A DNA stretch of 64,000 nt from Flavobacterium sp. M31R6 (GTDB lineage: Bacteria; Bacteroidota; Bacteroidia; Flavobacteriales; Flavobacteriaceae): assembly GCF_013284035.1 (NCBI RefSeq), contig NZ_CP054141.1, positions 1,612,001 through 1,676,000 on the forward strand, given 5' to 3'. The position numbers and the translations under genes are program-made. Under the pieces are notes generated by a model. The model was not told the DNA's origin. It saw only the letters and a program-made list of their open reading frames with translations, and ran no database searches. Of this stretch, positions 46,903 through 56,548 are shown piece by piece; position 1 is the stretch's first letter, and every line of letters starts with the position of its first letter.

Positions 46903-49900
46903 TTATTTTAATAGTTTATCTATCAATTTCAAACCAACAATTATATCGATCATTTTATTAGTGTCAAATTTATTAAACTTGTCTGCTTTAGTTTTATAAC
47001 CATTTTGATTAATCTCCCAATTTTGCATTGATTTGTAAATGCTTTCGAGATCTATAGTCTGCAAGTCTAATACCATTTTTGAAACTGTATTTAGTAATTC
47101 TATTTTTTCGGTTTCTTTATTAATAAATGGATGATTGTATATCTTTAGTACTTGATTTATTGCCTTAACAAAATCTTTATTTTCAGGATTACTTAATGCT
47201 TCTAATACTTCCTTCTCTTTTTCAGGTCGAATTGTAAAGACTTCACCATTACCTTTAGATATTTTAGATAAATACGGATTAGAGGCTAAATCTTCCTTTA
47301 ATTGAGATGAATACGTGCCATAATTATAGTTTTTGAAAGGATATCCAAACTTAAAATCTGTAAATGTAGTAATGTGGAAAACGGTTTTTTGTGCAGCTAC
47401 TTCACCATAGTTTAGATTTAGTTTTTTTTCAATTTGTTTTTGCATCATTGCTAAATACAAATCATAATTAGTGACCTCAAACAAAGTATCAAATGTTTTA
47501 ACTTCTTTTTTATCTCCCCAAACGGTACTAATTTTATCTTTTATTTTTTTTTCAAATAAAGAAATCAACTTTTTGTTTGCATTAATTAATATTTGTTCTT
47601 CTTGAATGTTTTTAACTATTAAGTTTTGTTCTTCAAGTGATGGTAAAGGGATCTTTAACGTTTTTAAATTATCTTGAGATATATTAGTGATGCTCGATTT
47701 GTTTGAAAGTGCAATAGTATCTTTTCTGAATTTTTCTGTTCTTAAAAGAAATAAAAGATATTCCGGGTTAACTATTGTTTTATTAGGTTTACATTTAATT
47801 ATAAAACCACAAAAGACAATATCCTCATTTTCTGTTTTAACTAATGAAGGGAAACCTACACCTTCATACTTTACAGATGAACGGACAAACAGTAAATCAC
47901 CATCTGTTACTTTCTTGCTTATTATTTCTTTATTTGATATTTCTACTTTATCAAGTTTTTCTATATTGACATATATATCAGAAAAAAGATCTTTAATGTT
48001 AATGAATTTTGTTCCTTTTCCAACCTGATCTGTACTAAAGTTTAAACCATTTTTAAAATCTTCGCAAATATTTCCAAGTTCAACTATTTTCCACTCATCT
48101 TTGATGAAAATTGTTGGAGTATAATTATCTAGAACCAATTTAGCACCATCAATAATTTTTTGATAACCATCAATTTCATCAACAATTTCCTTTTGTATGT
48201 CCAGTGGAGGAAGTGGTATTTCGAAATCTTTAATAATTTGTTGTGAAATATTAGGTTGCCCACCACCACCAGATAACGCAACAAAGTTTGCAGTTTCCTG
48301 TTTTAGTACGTGATACAAATACTCTGGTATAACCGTTTCGTTTGGATATATTGCACACACAGCTTGATTTGTACTTGCTTCATATTTTAAAATACCAACT
48401 TTTCCGGCTGTTGCGCCATACATTGCGACTAAGACTGAATTTACTGGAAATAATTTTGCTGAAGAATTTTTTAATCCTTGTTCTGTAATTAACTCTTCTG
48501 ATTTGTAAATATAACCTTGAGCTACTTCACCACTTTTTAACCAAGGAATTGTACCATTGTTATAAAAATCTAAATTACTTCTTAAAGGAGTTCCCCCCGA
48601 AGATGTTTTAAAGATATCGCCAATTTTAACTATTTCAAATTTAGTTTGAGTTACTTTATTTGCTAAATATCTATCAGCACTTAAAACTATATCTTTGTTT
48701 TCTAAAATAATTTCTTTCCCAACTAAAGTTATATTCTTATAACTTTCGATCTTGAAGTCTTCCCCTAATATAATTGAGTTTTTATAATCCGAGAAAACTT
48801 TTAAGGCGTCCGGCAAATCATTTTTATCATGTTCTCTTCTTTGTGCTCCTAATTCAAAACCGTCATTTATGATTTTAAGAAATAATATATTATTTGTTTT
48901 TTTAGCTATTTGTTTGTCTAAGATTAATATTGAGGTTTTAACCCCACTATACGGTTGAAAAACTCCAGCGGGCAAGCTAATTACTCCGATCAAACTATTT
49001 TCTACTAGCAATTTACGAAGTTGTTTGTAAGCAGTTTGGGTTGTTGCTACAATTCCATTAGGTACAATTATACCTGCTCGTCCTGCTGTCGTTAGGTGTT
49101 CAGCCATATAGTCAGTAAATAATACTTCTGCTTTTTTTGCATCAATGCTGAATTTTTTACTTGGACGGATACCACCTTTCGGTGTCATGAATGGTGGATT
49201 AGCAAGAAATACATCATAGTATTCATTCCAACGAGTTTCATCTGTCAGACTGTCGTATTCATAAATTTGGGGAGTTGTAAAACCATGTAAGTACATGTTT
49301 ACTAAACTTAAACGAACCATATCTGGAGAAATATCATATCCTGCAAAGTTTTCCATCATTCGTTTGCGGTCGTCAGGTGTTAATAAGTCACCAGAGGTTT
49401 TTTGGGAGTTCTGTTCAACGATATGTTTATACGATGAAATCAAGAATCCAGCTGTACCACAAGCTGGATCGCAAATGCTTTCATTTTTTTTTGGATCTAT
49501 TAGTTTTACAATAAAATCTATAATGTGTCTTGGAGTTCTAAACTGCCCCGCATCGCCTTGGCTACCTAAAACTGATAATAAATATTCAAATGCATCACCA
49601 AGCATTTCGCTATGGTCATAGTTGAACTCGTTGATAGTTTTGAGGAATAATTTTAAAGTTTCCGGATCACGATAAGGCAAATATGCATTTTTAAAAATAT
49701 CACGGAATAGTTGTGGTAAGTTTGGATTGAGAGCCATTTTGGCTATTGCATCGCCGTACAAGCCTAACATTTCGTGCCCGCCTAATGCTGGATTAAAGAT
49801 TTTTCTCCAGCCGTATTTTTCATATTCACCAACAAAAAACGAAGCATTCCCACCTAACTCTTCTGCCTCTAAATCCATGTCGTCCATGAACTTATAAATT

Positions 49901-50004
49901 AATGCAATAGTTATTTGCTCTACTTGACTTTTAGGGTCTGGAACTTTACCTACTAAAATGTCTCGGGCTGTGTTTATTCTATTTTTTGTGATATTATCGA
50001 GCAT
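46903..50004 (-). CDS. hsdM: Type I restriction-modification HsdM-HsdS fusion
   Basis: A 1033-aa protein joining methyltransferase and specificity subunits. Residues 1-440 are HsdM-like with SAM motif DPACGTAGFL (179-188) and catalytic NPPF (269-272), so it should be an active N6-adenine methyltransferase. About 450-840 hold two HsdS target-recognition domains, each with the usual pattern (KIGDIFKTSSGGTPLR and IPLPPLDIQKEIV; then KIVELGNICEDFKNGLNF and IPLPSLEEQNLIV), followed by coiled-coil spacers and a further 190-residue C-terminal helical region. It would recognise a bipartite site and methylate it. The genes lie 32 bp after hsdR and 12 bp before the kinase fusion. Confidence 0.92.
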   Translation of the reverse strand: MLDNITKNRINTARDILVGKVPDPKSQVEQITIALIYKFMDDMDLEAEELGGNASFFVGEYEKYGWRKIFNPALGGHEMLGLYGDAIAKMALNPNLPQLFRDIFKNAYLPYRDPETLKLFLKTINEFNYDHSEMLGDAFEYLLSVLGSQGDAGQFRTPRHIIDFIVKLIDPKKNESICDPACGTAGFLISSYKHIVEQNSQKTSGDLLTPDDRKRMMENFAGYDISPDMVRLSLVNMYLHGFTTPQIYEYDSLTDETRWNEYYDVFLANPPFMTPKGGIRPSKKFSIDAKKAEVLFTDYMAEHLTTAGRAGIIVPNGIVATTQTAYKQLRKLLVENSLIGVISLPAGVFQPYSGVKTSILILDKQIAKKTNNILFLKIINDGFELGAQRREHDKNDLPDALKVFSDYKNSIILGEDFKIESYKNITLVGKEIILENKDIVLSADRYLANKVTQTKFEIVKIGDIFKTSSGGTPLRSNLDFYNNGTIPWLKSGEVAQGYIYKSEELITEQGLKNSSAKLFPVNSVLVAMYGATAGKVGILKYEASTNQAVCAIYPNETVIPEYLYHVLKQETANFVALSGGGGQPNISQQIIKDFEIPLPPLDIQKEIVDEIDGYQKIIDGAKLVLDNYTPTIFIKDEWKIVELGNICEDFKNGLNFSTDQVGKGTKFINIKDLFSDIYVNIEKLDKVEISNKEIISKKVTDGDLLFVRSSVKYEGVGFPSLVKTENEDIVFCGFIIKCKPNKTIVNPEYLLFLLRTEKFRKDTIALSNKSSITNISQDNLKTLKIPLPSLEEQNLIVKNIQEEQILINANKKLISLFEKKIKDKISTVWGDKKEVKTFDTLFEVTNYDLYLAMMQKQIEKKLNLNYGEVAAQKTVFHITTFTDFKFGYPFKNYNYGTYSSQLKEDLASNPYLSKISKGNGEVFTIRPEKEKEVLEALSNPENKDFVKAINQVLKIYNHPFINKETEKIELLNTVSKMVLDLQTIDLESIYKSMQNWEINQNGYKTKADKFNKFDTNKMIDIIVGLKLIDKLLK

Positions 50005-50036
50005 TGTATTTTTTGCTATTTATTATTTAATTTGAA

Positions 50037-52559
50037 TTACATAAAACGATTAATGGAAACGTAATCTTTTATATAATTAGGAATGATATCTCGCCACTCT
50101 TTCTTTACTGCTTTGTAATCATTTATATTGAATGTTGGGTTTACATTCAATTCTGTGTATTTTTTTTTCTCAATAATATCTCGAACTTTATTATCGACGA
50201 CATAAGCTTTAAAGAAATATTTTAAAGCAATGACATCATCTTTCTCTTCTGGTTTAAGATCTGAAATAAATTTTTCAAATTCTTCTTCCAATAATTCGTC
50301 CTTAGATTTGAAATACGGGATTATGCCGTAAATCTTTTCGATGATTTCCCTTAAACTCAACCTTCTGTCAACATTAGCTGCTTTGCGTAATTTTTCAATC
50401 GTGTAAAATTCCGATGGTTTGTTTAGAATTTCATTATTAATGTAGTTCAATACTAAATCCCAATTACCGGCACGAATATTTTCTTGCACTACTGGATTAT
50501 CTTTTATTTCATCTTCAAATTTTTGGAAAAACATACGATCAATCCGCATTCCTTGTAATCCAATAATTTGTTCGCTGAATGTTAGGATTTTATCAGGATC
50601 TTGTGTTTCATATGCACTACTTTCAACTGTTCCTCCGCCTTCTTCTGTTTGTGATCCTTTTACAGGCAATTTTAGCACTTCATCATAATTGAATTTTTCC
50701 TCAAAATATTCGCAATTAGCAAAGAAGTCAAATAACTTGTATTCCTTCTTTTGACATTCTTTGAAATCTTCTTTTAGCTCTTTGTGAATAATTTCACGAG
50801 AAAAGTTATGTTTCCGTGTTCCTCTTCCTTTGATCTGAACAAAATCAGTTGGAGAGAAGATAGGACGCATCATACACAGATTTAGAATATCAGGACAATC
50901 ATATCCCGTTGTCATCATTCCAACCGTTACGCAAACTCTTGTTTTGGATGTTTTATATTCGTGATTAAAATTACCCAAACCGCCTAGTTTATTATAAGTA
51001 AAATTACTGGTCATCTGTTGTGCATCTTGAATTAAAGATGTGACTTGTACTGCAAAGTCAGAGTTATATTTGCCAGGATAAAGCTTGTTAGCCATCTCGT
51101 TTAATAATTGTGTAATCTTGGCAGCATGATTTTGACTCACAGTAAATACGATAGTTTTTCCTATTTCTCCTGTAATAGGGTCTCGCATTGCATTTTCTAA
51201 AAATGAATTACAAAAAACAGCATTAGTTCTTTCCGAAAAGAATTTTTTTTCGAAATCTTTTTGATAAAAGGAAGTTTCATCTTCATTACCTTCTTCATCA
51301 GGAATCAATACTGCATATCCTTCATCCGAAAGCAATTTTGTTGTAATTTCGGTTCTTGCATCAATTACTTTAGGATTTATTAGGAAGCCTTCTTTGACGC
51401 CATCTAATAAAGTATATCTAAAAGTTGGTTGACCATCTTCACAACCAAAAGTTCGATACGTATCTAGTAATAATCTTCTTTCAAATTCGCGAGGGTCTTT
51501 CGTTTTCTTTGTTTCATCAAATTTTTTGAGATAATCTCTCGGGGTAGCTGTTAATCCTAATTTATAGCCAATAAAATACTCGAAAACTGCTCTAGCATTT
51601 CCGCCAATTGAACGGTGGGCTTCATCAGATATTACTAAATCAAAATCTGTCGGAGAAAATAGACGTTTATATTTATTATTGAATAGGAGAGATTGGATTG
51701 TCGTTACAACAATTTCTGCCTTCCGCCAGTCATCTCTATTTTGCTTATATATTACTGATTTATAATCGGGTCTTAAATAATCTTCAAATGCTTTTTGTGC
51801 TTGGTGTTCTAATTCAATTCGATCTACCAAAAATAATACACGACTTGCATTCCTTGTTTTAAGAAATAGTTTAATAACTGCGGCGGAAGTTAATGTTTTA
51901 CCTGTTCCTGTTGCCATTTCAAAAAGAAAACGGTCTTTGTTTTCTAATACTGCTTTTTGTATTGATTGTAATGCTTTGAGTTGGTAATCTCGCATTAACC
52001 TTACTTTAGTTCGTTCAAAATATAAATCTCGTGTTTCTGAATTTTGAAACTCAGGATCTTGTGCATAGAATGGCTGTTGCGTTAAAGCAATATAGTCCTT
52101 CTCAATGTTTTCACTAACTAATTTTTCTTTATTAGGAGTAAAGTTTTTATATCCTTCAACTGAACTTGGCGTAGGGAATTTTGTAATTATATTTGGGTTT
52201 CCTCTTTCTAAATCCCAAAAGTAATGTAGGTTTCCATTTGATAAAATTACAAAACGACAATTTTGCGATTTGGCATATTTTCGAGCTTGTTCTTTACCAA
52301 TTAGTGGGTTTTTATCTTCCGCTTTAGCTTCTAGAACAATTAATGGAAAGCTGTTTTCATTCAATAATAAAAAGTCAATAAATCCATTTTTGGTTTTATC
52401 AAAATCCTCTCCCAAATCGTTAATGAAACTTTGAGTAATTTTAATATTGTTCTCTAATACCACATTTGCGGGACCCTGTTCATTGTCAAGTAATCTCCAG
52501 CCAGCTTCTTCGAGAAGTTTATTAATTTTAATTCTTGCTTTAGCTTCTTTTAGAGCCAT
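50037..52559 (-). CDS. hsdR: Type I restriction enzyme HsdR (DEAD-box translocase/nuclease)
   Basis: An 840-aa restriction subunit. The N-terminal nuclease domain has the PD-(D/E)XK core Asp62, Glu77, Lys79 (FIDFLLL ... IVLEAKAE). The superfamily 2 translocase follows, with Walker A ATGTGKT (216-222), DEAH (312-315), GLTATPRD and the late QIKGRGTRK motif. The C-terminal helical domain (VVQENIRAGNWDLVLNYINNEI, RLSLREIIEKIYG) would bind the HsdM/S complex. It is shorter than the classic EcoKI HsdR (about 1170 aa) but normal for this EcoEI-like group. It is the first gene of a four-gene operon; no promoter is clearly visible. Confidence 0.94.
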   Translation of the reverse strand: MALKEAKARIKINKLLEEAGWRLLDNEQGPANVVLENNIKITQSFINDLGEDFDKTKNGFIDFLLLNENSFPLIVLEAKAEDKNPLIGKEQARKYAKSQNCRFVILSNGNLHYFWDLERGNPNIITKFPTPSSVEGYKNFTPNKEKLVSENIEKDYIALTQQPFYAQDPEFQNSETRDLYFERTKVRLMRDYQLKALQSIQKAVLENKDRFLFEMATGTGKTLTSAAVIKLFLKTRNASRVLFLVDRIELEHQAQKAFEDYLRPDYKSVIYKQNRDDWRKAEIVVTTIQSLLFNNKYKRLFSPTDFDLVISDEAHRSIGGNARAVFEYFIGYKLGLTATPRDYLKKFDETKKTKDPREFERRLLLDTYRTFGCEDGQPTFRYTLLDGVKEGFLINPKVIDARTEITTKLLSDEGYAVLIPDEEGNEDETSFYQKDFEKKFFSERTNAVFCNSFLENAMRDPITGEIGKTIVFTVSQNHAAKITQLLNEMANKLYPGKYNSDFAVQVTSLIQDAQQMTSNFTYNKLGGLGNFNHEYKTSKTRVCVTVGMMTTGYDCPDILNLCMMRPIFSPTDFVQIKGRGTRKHNFSREIIHKELKEDFKECQKKEYKLFDFFANCEYFEEKFNYDEVLKLPVKGSQTEEGGGTVESSAYETQDPDKILTFSEQIIGLQGMRIDRMFFQKFEDEIKDNPVVQENIRAGNWDLVLNYINNEILNKPSEFYTIEKLRKAANVDRRLSLREIIEKIYGIIPYFKSKDELLEEEFEKFISDLKPEEKDDVIALKYFFKAYVVDNKVRDIIEKKKYTELNVNPTFNINDYKAVKKEWRDIIPNYIKDYVSINRFM

Positions 52560-53145
52560 ATCTTATCTGTATGTAATAACTTATTATTTGAAATGAATTT
52601 TTCTTTTTATTCTTGTGCTTCTGTTATAGTAAATGTGTTTTTTAAATTACTTTTCTTGTCAGTAATTCTATGCAATGGGTTGTAATTATTAAAATCAATT
52701 TGCCCAAAAATCAAAACTAAAATGCTATTATTTATCGAGCCAATTTGTTGTTGGTGCCGTTCCACGAGTTGCAATAGCTCCTTAAGTAAATTTCTTAAAT
52801 ATAATTTTATGCTAATTATATCATATTCTTATTTTCGTTTCTTAAACTAAAAACAAAAACAACATTTATCTTTACTGATTTAGTTTTAATATCTTATAAT
52901 GAATTGTCAAGTTTTTAATGGAATTGTCGTTATTCATGCAAATTATTCTAGCGCTATCAATCTACAAACATAGTAAAAAGCAATGGGATCTAAAAGGTTG
53001 GGAATGGATTTAAATAGAGAATGTTAGGTTGCATTTATTATTAGAAGTGTTCTAGTAGCCTCTTCTATTTTTATTATTTTTCTAACTTTCAATTACTCTC
53101 GTACTATAAAAAGTGTAACATTCAAAGGTTTAAATATTTGAAAAT
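52560..53145. other. Intergenic region upstream of hsdR
   Basis: About 590 bp, AT-rich, with no ORF I can support. It must carry the hsdR promoter, but no TAnnTTTG box with a -33 partner stands out on the minus strand. A GC-richer stretch at 52750-52790 could be a gene remnant. The XRE terminator follows at 53146. Confidence 0.45.
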
Positions 53146-53172
53146 AAAAAAGAGACTCGAAAGTCTCTTTTT
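53146..53172 (-). terminator. Terminator of the XRE regulator gene
   Basis: AAAAAGAGACT and AGTCTCTTTTT form an 11-12-bp stem with a minimal loop; the A/T runs allow termination from either side. It lies 27 bp past the stop at 53199. Confidence 0.8.
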
Positions 53173-53198
53173 GGAATTAATATATCTTTTATAAATGC

Positions 53199-53606
53199 CT
53201 ATTTTGCGTTAAGTAATTTTTCCAAATATTCAACTTTATCTTTTTCTGCCTGAACCAAACGTTCGTAAAGTTTAATCTGATGTTCGTGGGATTCGATTAA
53301 TTTATCTAATGGATTAAAATGGCATACATTATTTGCAAAAGTATTATTACCTGAATCGTTAAAAGTATTAAAATAATTAAACACACCCTCTTCTGAAAAA
53401 TTCTTGATTGCTTCCACAGTTACACCTAAAGCTTTTGCTACTTCAAGTAGTTTTTCTTCTTCAATCGTTTCACTGTTTTCCATAATAGAAATCGCCTGCT
53501 GGTTTGTTCCCATAGCCTGCGCCAGTGCCTCCTGTTTCATGTCTTTCAGTTCACGGATACGGCTGATTTTACGCCCCATGTGACTTGGTTTTGTTGATGT
53601 ACTCAT
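53199..53606 (-). CDS. XRE-family transcriptional regulator
   Basis: A 135-aa protein with a helix-turn-helix of the Cro/CI (XRE) type at residues 13-68 (ISRIRELKDMKQEALAQAMG TNQQAIS, then LLEVAKALGVTVEAIKNF) and a C-terminal coiled coil (DKLIESHEHQIKLYERLVQAEKDKVEYLEKLL) that probably dimerises. This short regulator is a usual component of Bacteroidota integrative elements. It is divergent from the HEPN gene at 53780, with a 37-bp dyad between them (53665-53701) as probable operator. It likely represses itself and the backbone genes to the right; that is inferred from position. Confidence 0.88.
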   Translation of the reverse strand: MSTSTKPSHMGRKISRIRELKDMKQEALAQAMGTNQQAISIMENSETIEEEKLLEVAKALGVTVEAIKNFSEEGVFNYFNTFNDSGNNTFANNVCHFNPLDKLIESHEHQIKLYERLVQAEKDKVEYLEKLLNAK

Positions 53607-53664
53607 AGCTCAAAGATAATAATTAAGAATAAAAAAGTAAGTCCTATGTACAATATAGAAATTT

Positions 53665-53701
53665 TACTGTACGGTATGATACAAATTGATACGGTACAGT
53701 A
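53665..53701. promoter_or_regulatory. Dyad operator between divergent XRE and HEPN genes
   Basis: TACTGTACGGTAT (53665-53677) and ATACGGTACAGTA (53689-53701) form an inverted repeat with one mismatch and an 11-nt spacer. Related TGTAC/GTACA words recur at 57125-57140 and 59640-59690 within the island. Confidence 0.55.
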
Positions 53702-53779
53702 CGACTAATCACTTACTTGCCTGTGTGTTAAACAAAAATACAATTTTTCACACAAGTATTAATTAAAAAAAGAAAAATT

Positions 53780-55414
53780 ATGAGTGAAATTCAATTTCAA
53801 AAGCAGAAAGAATTGGAGAATGCCGTGAGAGAGCTTCAATCATTTATGGACATTACAGCGGTCACTCTGCATGAGGCAGAGACAGCAGGTAAAAGAGGTT
53901 ATATACTTACTATAATCTTAAGGGAAGATTCACAGCAGATTGCATCGGAAATGTATGACTGGGCAGATAAGGTTTTAAAAAAATATCCGTCTGTTCCTTA
54001 TGTAATTATAAATCTATGGGATGTACTGCATCGCTTAAAGCATGGGAGCTTGTATTATTTAAAATGGTATTTATCAAACATAAGTCTGTTTAAAAACGAG
54101 GAGTTTGATTTTAAGATTACAAAAGATATTCCGACTGTATCTGTTCTGCTTAAAAAAGCAGTAAAGAAAAACAGCGGGCTTTTAGCCAAAGCAGAATCAT
54201 TAAGAAGAGGTTCCCAGCATTATGAAGGAACAAATAACCATTATATGGCACTCTATACAATCCATCAGTCGGTAAACCTTCTTTTTGGTATAATCGGAGA
54301 ACTGGTCATGGGAAAATCTCATTCGAATCATTATACACTAGAGCACTTAAATACGATAAAGGATTATGCACCTATTTTGAAACAGGTGTTTAATACTGAT
54401 CATGATAAGGATAGAGAAATTGCCGATTTACTTGATAGAGCAAGGATTGAATTCCCTTACGGAGGCAAAACAAAGATTAAGAAAGACAGGGTTAAAGAAG
54501 CACAAAAGAAACTTTACCGCATCTTAAAAGAAACTAAAAAAATCTTCCAAGACCAGCTTTCTTACTGCGAGGAAAAATCCGTTTTTTTTATTGAACCAAA
54601 ACAGAATCCAGAAATTTTAAACGATGATGTCATCGACTATGAGAAAATTGTCAGTGATACCGTTACTTCTTATCTTAAGACTGAGGCAGTTTATTGTTTT
54701 GGGAAAGCGGAAAAAAGGGTTAAACACTTTTATCTATTAGTACTTGTCAAAGAAAGTAAAGTAAATGCAGTGCATGATCTGGCTGATATTATTAAAAGCA
54801 GAACCAAAGAGCAGTGCACCGCAACACTTTTGATTCATCATATTTCAGAGCTTAAGACTGCAACAGGCGATCAGAAGTATTTCTTTTTGAATGTTGTAAA
54901 AAATGGAAAGGCTTTGTTTAAAAAAGAATCTGCTGCTCTGGAATTTGGAGATCTTCCAGTCCGCAGTATAATATCAGCAAAAGAATACCTGTGCTACAGA
55001 AATATTGTGGTAAACAATATGGAAAAATGGCAGGAAGATTATGAATGGGCGTGTTATGCTCCCCTTAAAGGTTTGATGCTCCATACTATGACAGAACAGA
55101 TCTGTCTTGGAATGATTCGCTTGTTTATGGGGTATTCTCCAAATCATTTTTCCCTTTCCTGTCTATTAGAAATCTGCGATCATTTTAACCCTGAAATAAG
55201 CACTTACTTCCCGAGGGTTACAGAGCAGGACAGAAACCTGTTTACGATATTAAGCAGATCGTATGCTTCATTAAGATACAGCGGTGCAGATACTTTTTCT
55301 GAAGTGGATATGAATCTTTTGCAGGATCGATACAATGATTTTGCGGGTTTCTGCACAGGTGTTGTAAAAGATGAATTAAGACGTACTGAAAACCTGATTT
55401 CGGATAAACTTTAA
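53780..55414 (+). CDS. HEPN-domain protein, possibly two HEPN copies
   Basis: A 544-aa protein of a kind found on Bacteroidota mobile elements. Two regions resemble HEPN domains: residues 140-200 (RRGSQHYEGTNNHYMALYTIHQSVNLLFGIIGELV, then a HYTLEHL end) and 420-500 (YAPLKGLMLHTMTEQICLGMIRLFMGYSPNHFSLSCLLEICDHF). The part before each (20-130 and 285-400) has beta strands reminiscent of a minimal nucleotidyltransferase fold (YVIINLWDVLHRLKHGS; VYCFGKAEKRVKHFYLLVLV), so the gene may be an internal duplication of an MNT-HEPN unit. I cannot confirm catalytic residues. It is the first of four same-strand genes to 56893, and its expression is probably controlled by the dyad upstream. Confidence 0.65.
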   Translation: MSEIQFQKQKELENAVRELQSFMDITAVTLHEAETAGKRGYILTIILREDSQQIASEMYDWADKVLKKYPSVPYVIINLWDVLHRLKHGSLYYLKWYLSNISLFKNEEFDFKITKDIPTVSVLLKKAVKKNSGLLAKAESLRRGSQHYEGTNNHYMALYTIHQSVNLLFGIIGELVMGKSHSNHYTLEHLNTIKDYAPILKQVFNTDHDKDREIADLLDRARIEFPYGGKTKIKKDRVKEAQKKLYRILKETKKIFQDQLSYCEEKSVFFIEPKQNPEILNDDVIDYEKIVSDTVTSYLKTEAVYCFGKAEKRVKHFYLLVLVKESKVNAVHDLADIIKSRTKEQCTATLLIHHISELKTATGDQKYFFLNVVKNGKALFKKESAALEFGDLPVRSIISAKEYLCYRNIVVNNMEKWQEDYEWACYAPLKGLMLHTMTEQICLGMIRLFMGYSPNHFSLSCLLEICDHFNPEISTYFPRVTEQDRNLFTILSRSYASLRYSGADTFSEVDMNLLQDRYNDFAGFCTGVVKDELRRTENLISDKL

Positions 55415-55558
55415 ACAGAGAGATCATTTACAATAATATTTTAACACAGAAAGACCATTCCAAATATCGAGCATATGAAAAAATGCAGTGGTTGATGAGT
55501 AAAGTAAAAACAATGTATCAGCAGTATGCTGAGTAAACCAAACAAATTTTTAAAGAAT

Positions 55559-55921
55559 ATGGAAACCAATGAAGATAAAAAGGCGGATGATTTTATCAAA
55601 GAACTGAAAAGCAGTTTTTATTTTAGAACATTGACCCAGCAGAGAGAAAAACAAGGGATTTATCATGCAGATATAAAATTTACGAGCTACATAAAGCTGA
55701 TTTTTACAGTACAGGATCTGCTCAAAATAGCACTTCACACATTGGAGAATTCAGATCTTGAGAATTCCAGCCAGATCGAAGATCCCGCTTTCCATCTTAC
55801 GAGTATTTTGGAAATTGCTATACAGCTCCTGCCGTGCAGTGAAGCGGAAGGGCTTGATAAACTGTATAAGCTTTATTTAGAAATTAATAGCGAAAATAAA
55901 AATGAACAAATGGATAACTAA
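55559..55921 (+). CDS. Small conserved mobile-element protein (paralogue of the gene at 56549)
   Basis: A 120-aa protein of unknown function (131 aa if the ATG at 55526 is used; 55559 is preferred because it begins METNEDKK, but this is uncertain). The central and C-terminal part (FTVQDLLKIALHTLENSD ... LTSILEIAIQLLPCSEAEGLDKLYKLYLE) aligns by eye with the 114-aa protein at 56549 (MIMDLLKAGMLALDG ... LLRIIEMLIPLEEADLLDMLYRKYLK), so the two are paralogues. All-helical, no membrane segment. It lies 145 bp after the HEPN gene and 11 bp before the next. Confidence 0.6.
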   Translation: METNEDKKADDFIKELKSSFYFRTLTQQREKQGIYHADIKFTSYIKLIFTVQDLLKIALHTLENSDLENSSQIEDPAFHLTSILEIAIQLLPCSEAEGLDKLYKLYLEINSENKNEQMDN

Positions 55922-55932
55922 TTTTTTAAATC

Positions 55933-56496
55933 ATGAAAAAGAAGAAAAAAAACTTTGAAACCAAATTCTGGGCTGGATTTGAGGCAAGAAATCCATTTGA
56001 AGCATCTGATGCACTTTTTGATTTTGCGCATCTTGACTACTATAAGCGAAATTTAACGCAGGCAGTACTGTACAGCTTTAAAGAAGAAATCTGCAGTAAT
56101 GATAAATCAAGCGGGATTTTTATATTCTATAAAGCAATATGCTCATTTTTGAAAACATACTACTGCCTGCATAAAAAAAGCAGTAAATGGAGAGTAAAAG
56201 AGTCAGTGCGCTCCGAAGATGTATTTCATCTCACTTCACTGACAAAGCAGGAATATGACAATCCTTTCACAGTATTTCGAAAGGCATTTGCAGAGAAAAG
56301 CCTTAAGGAGTTTGAATTTTTCCTTTCTGAAATAGTGAGTCTTTCATTGTCTCCATACAAAGAAGAGGGGGATATTGATCTTACGACTCCGTACATCCAT
56401 TTAATAAAAATGCTTGATGCGGGAGAGCTTATGCGCGAAAGAGGGCTTGAAAAAATAAAAAAAGTTAATGAATCGAAAGAGAATTCCGAATGCTGA
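55933..56496 (+). CDS. Hypothetical mobile-element protein
   Basis: A 187-aa protein I do not recognise. It begins with a strongly basic stretch (MKKKKKNFETKFW), followed by helical sequence rich in aromatics (FDFAHLDYYKRNLTQAVLYSFKEEI; FIFYKAICSFLKTYYCLHKKS). No membrane helix long enough and no catalytic motif is visible. The 11-bp gap to the gene before it and the same strand suggest cotranscription with the paralogous small proteins on both sides. Confidence 0.6.
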   Translation: MKKKKKNFETKFWAGFEARNPFEASDALFDFAHLDYYKRNLTQAVLYSFKEEICSNDKSSGIFIFYKAICSFLKTYYCLHKKSSKWRVKESVRSEDVFHLTSLTKQEYDNPFTVFRKAFAEKSLKEFEFFLSEIVSLSLSPYKEEGDIDLTTPYIHLIKMLDAGELMRERGLEKIKKVNESKENSEC

Positions 56497-56548
56497 AATT
56501 ACTGCATAAATGCAGACATGCTCGATTTAACTAATAAAATATATAGAT

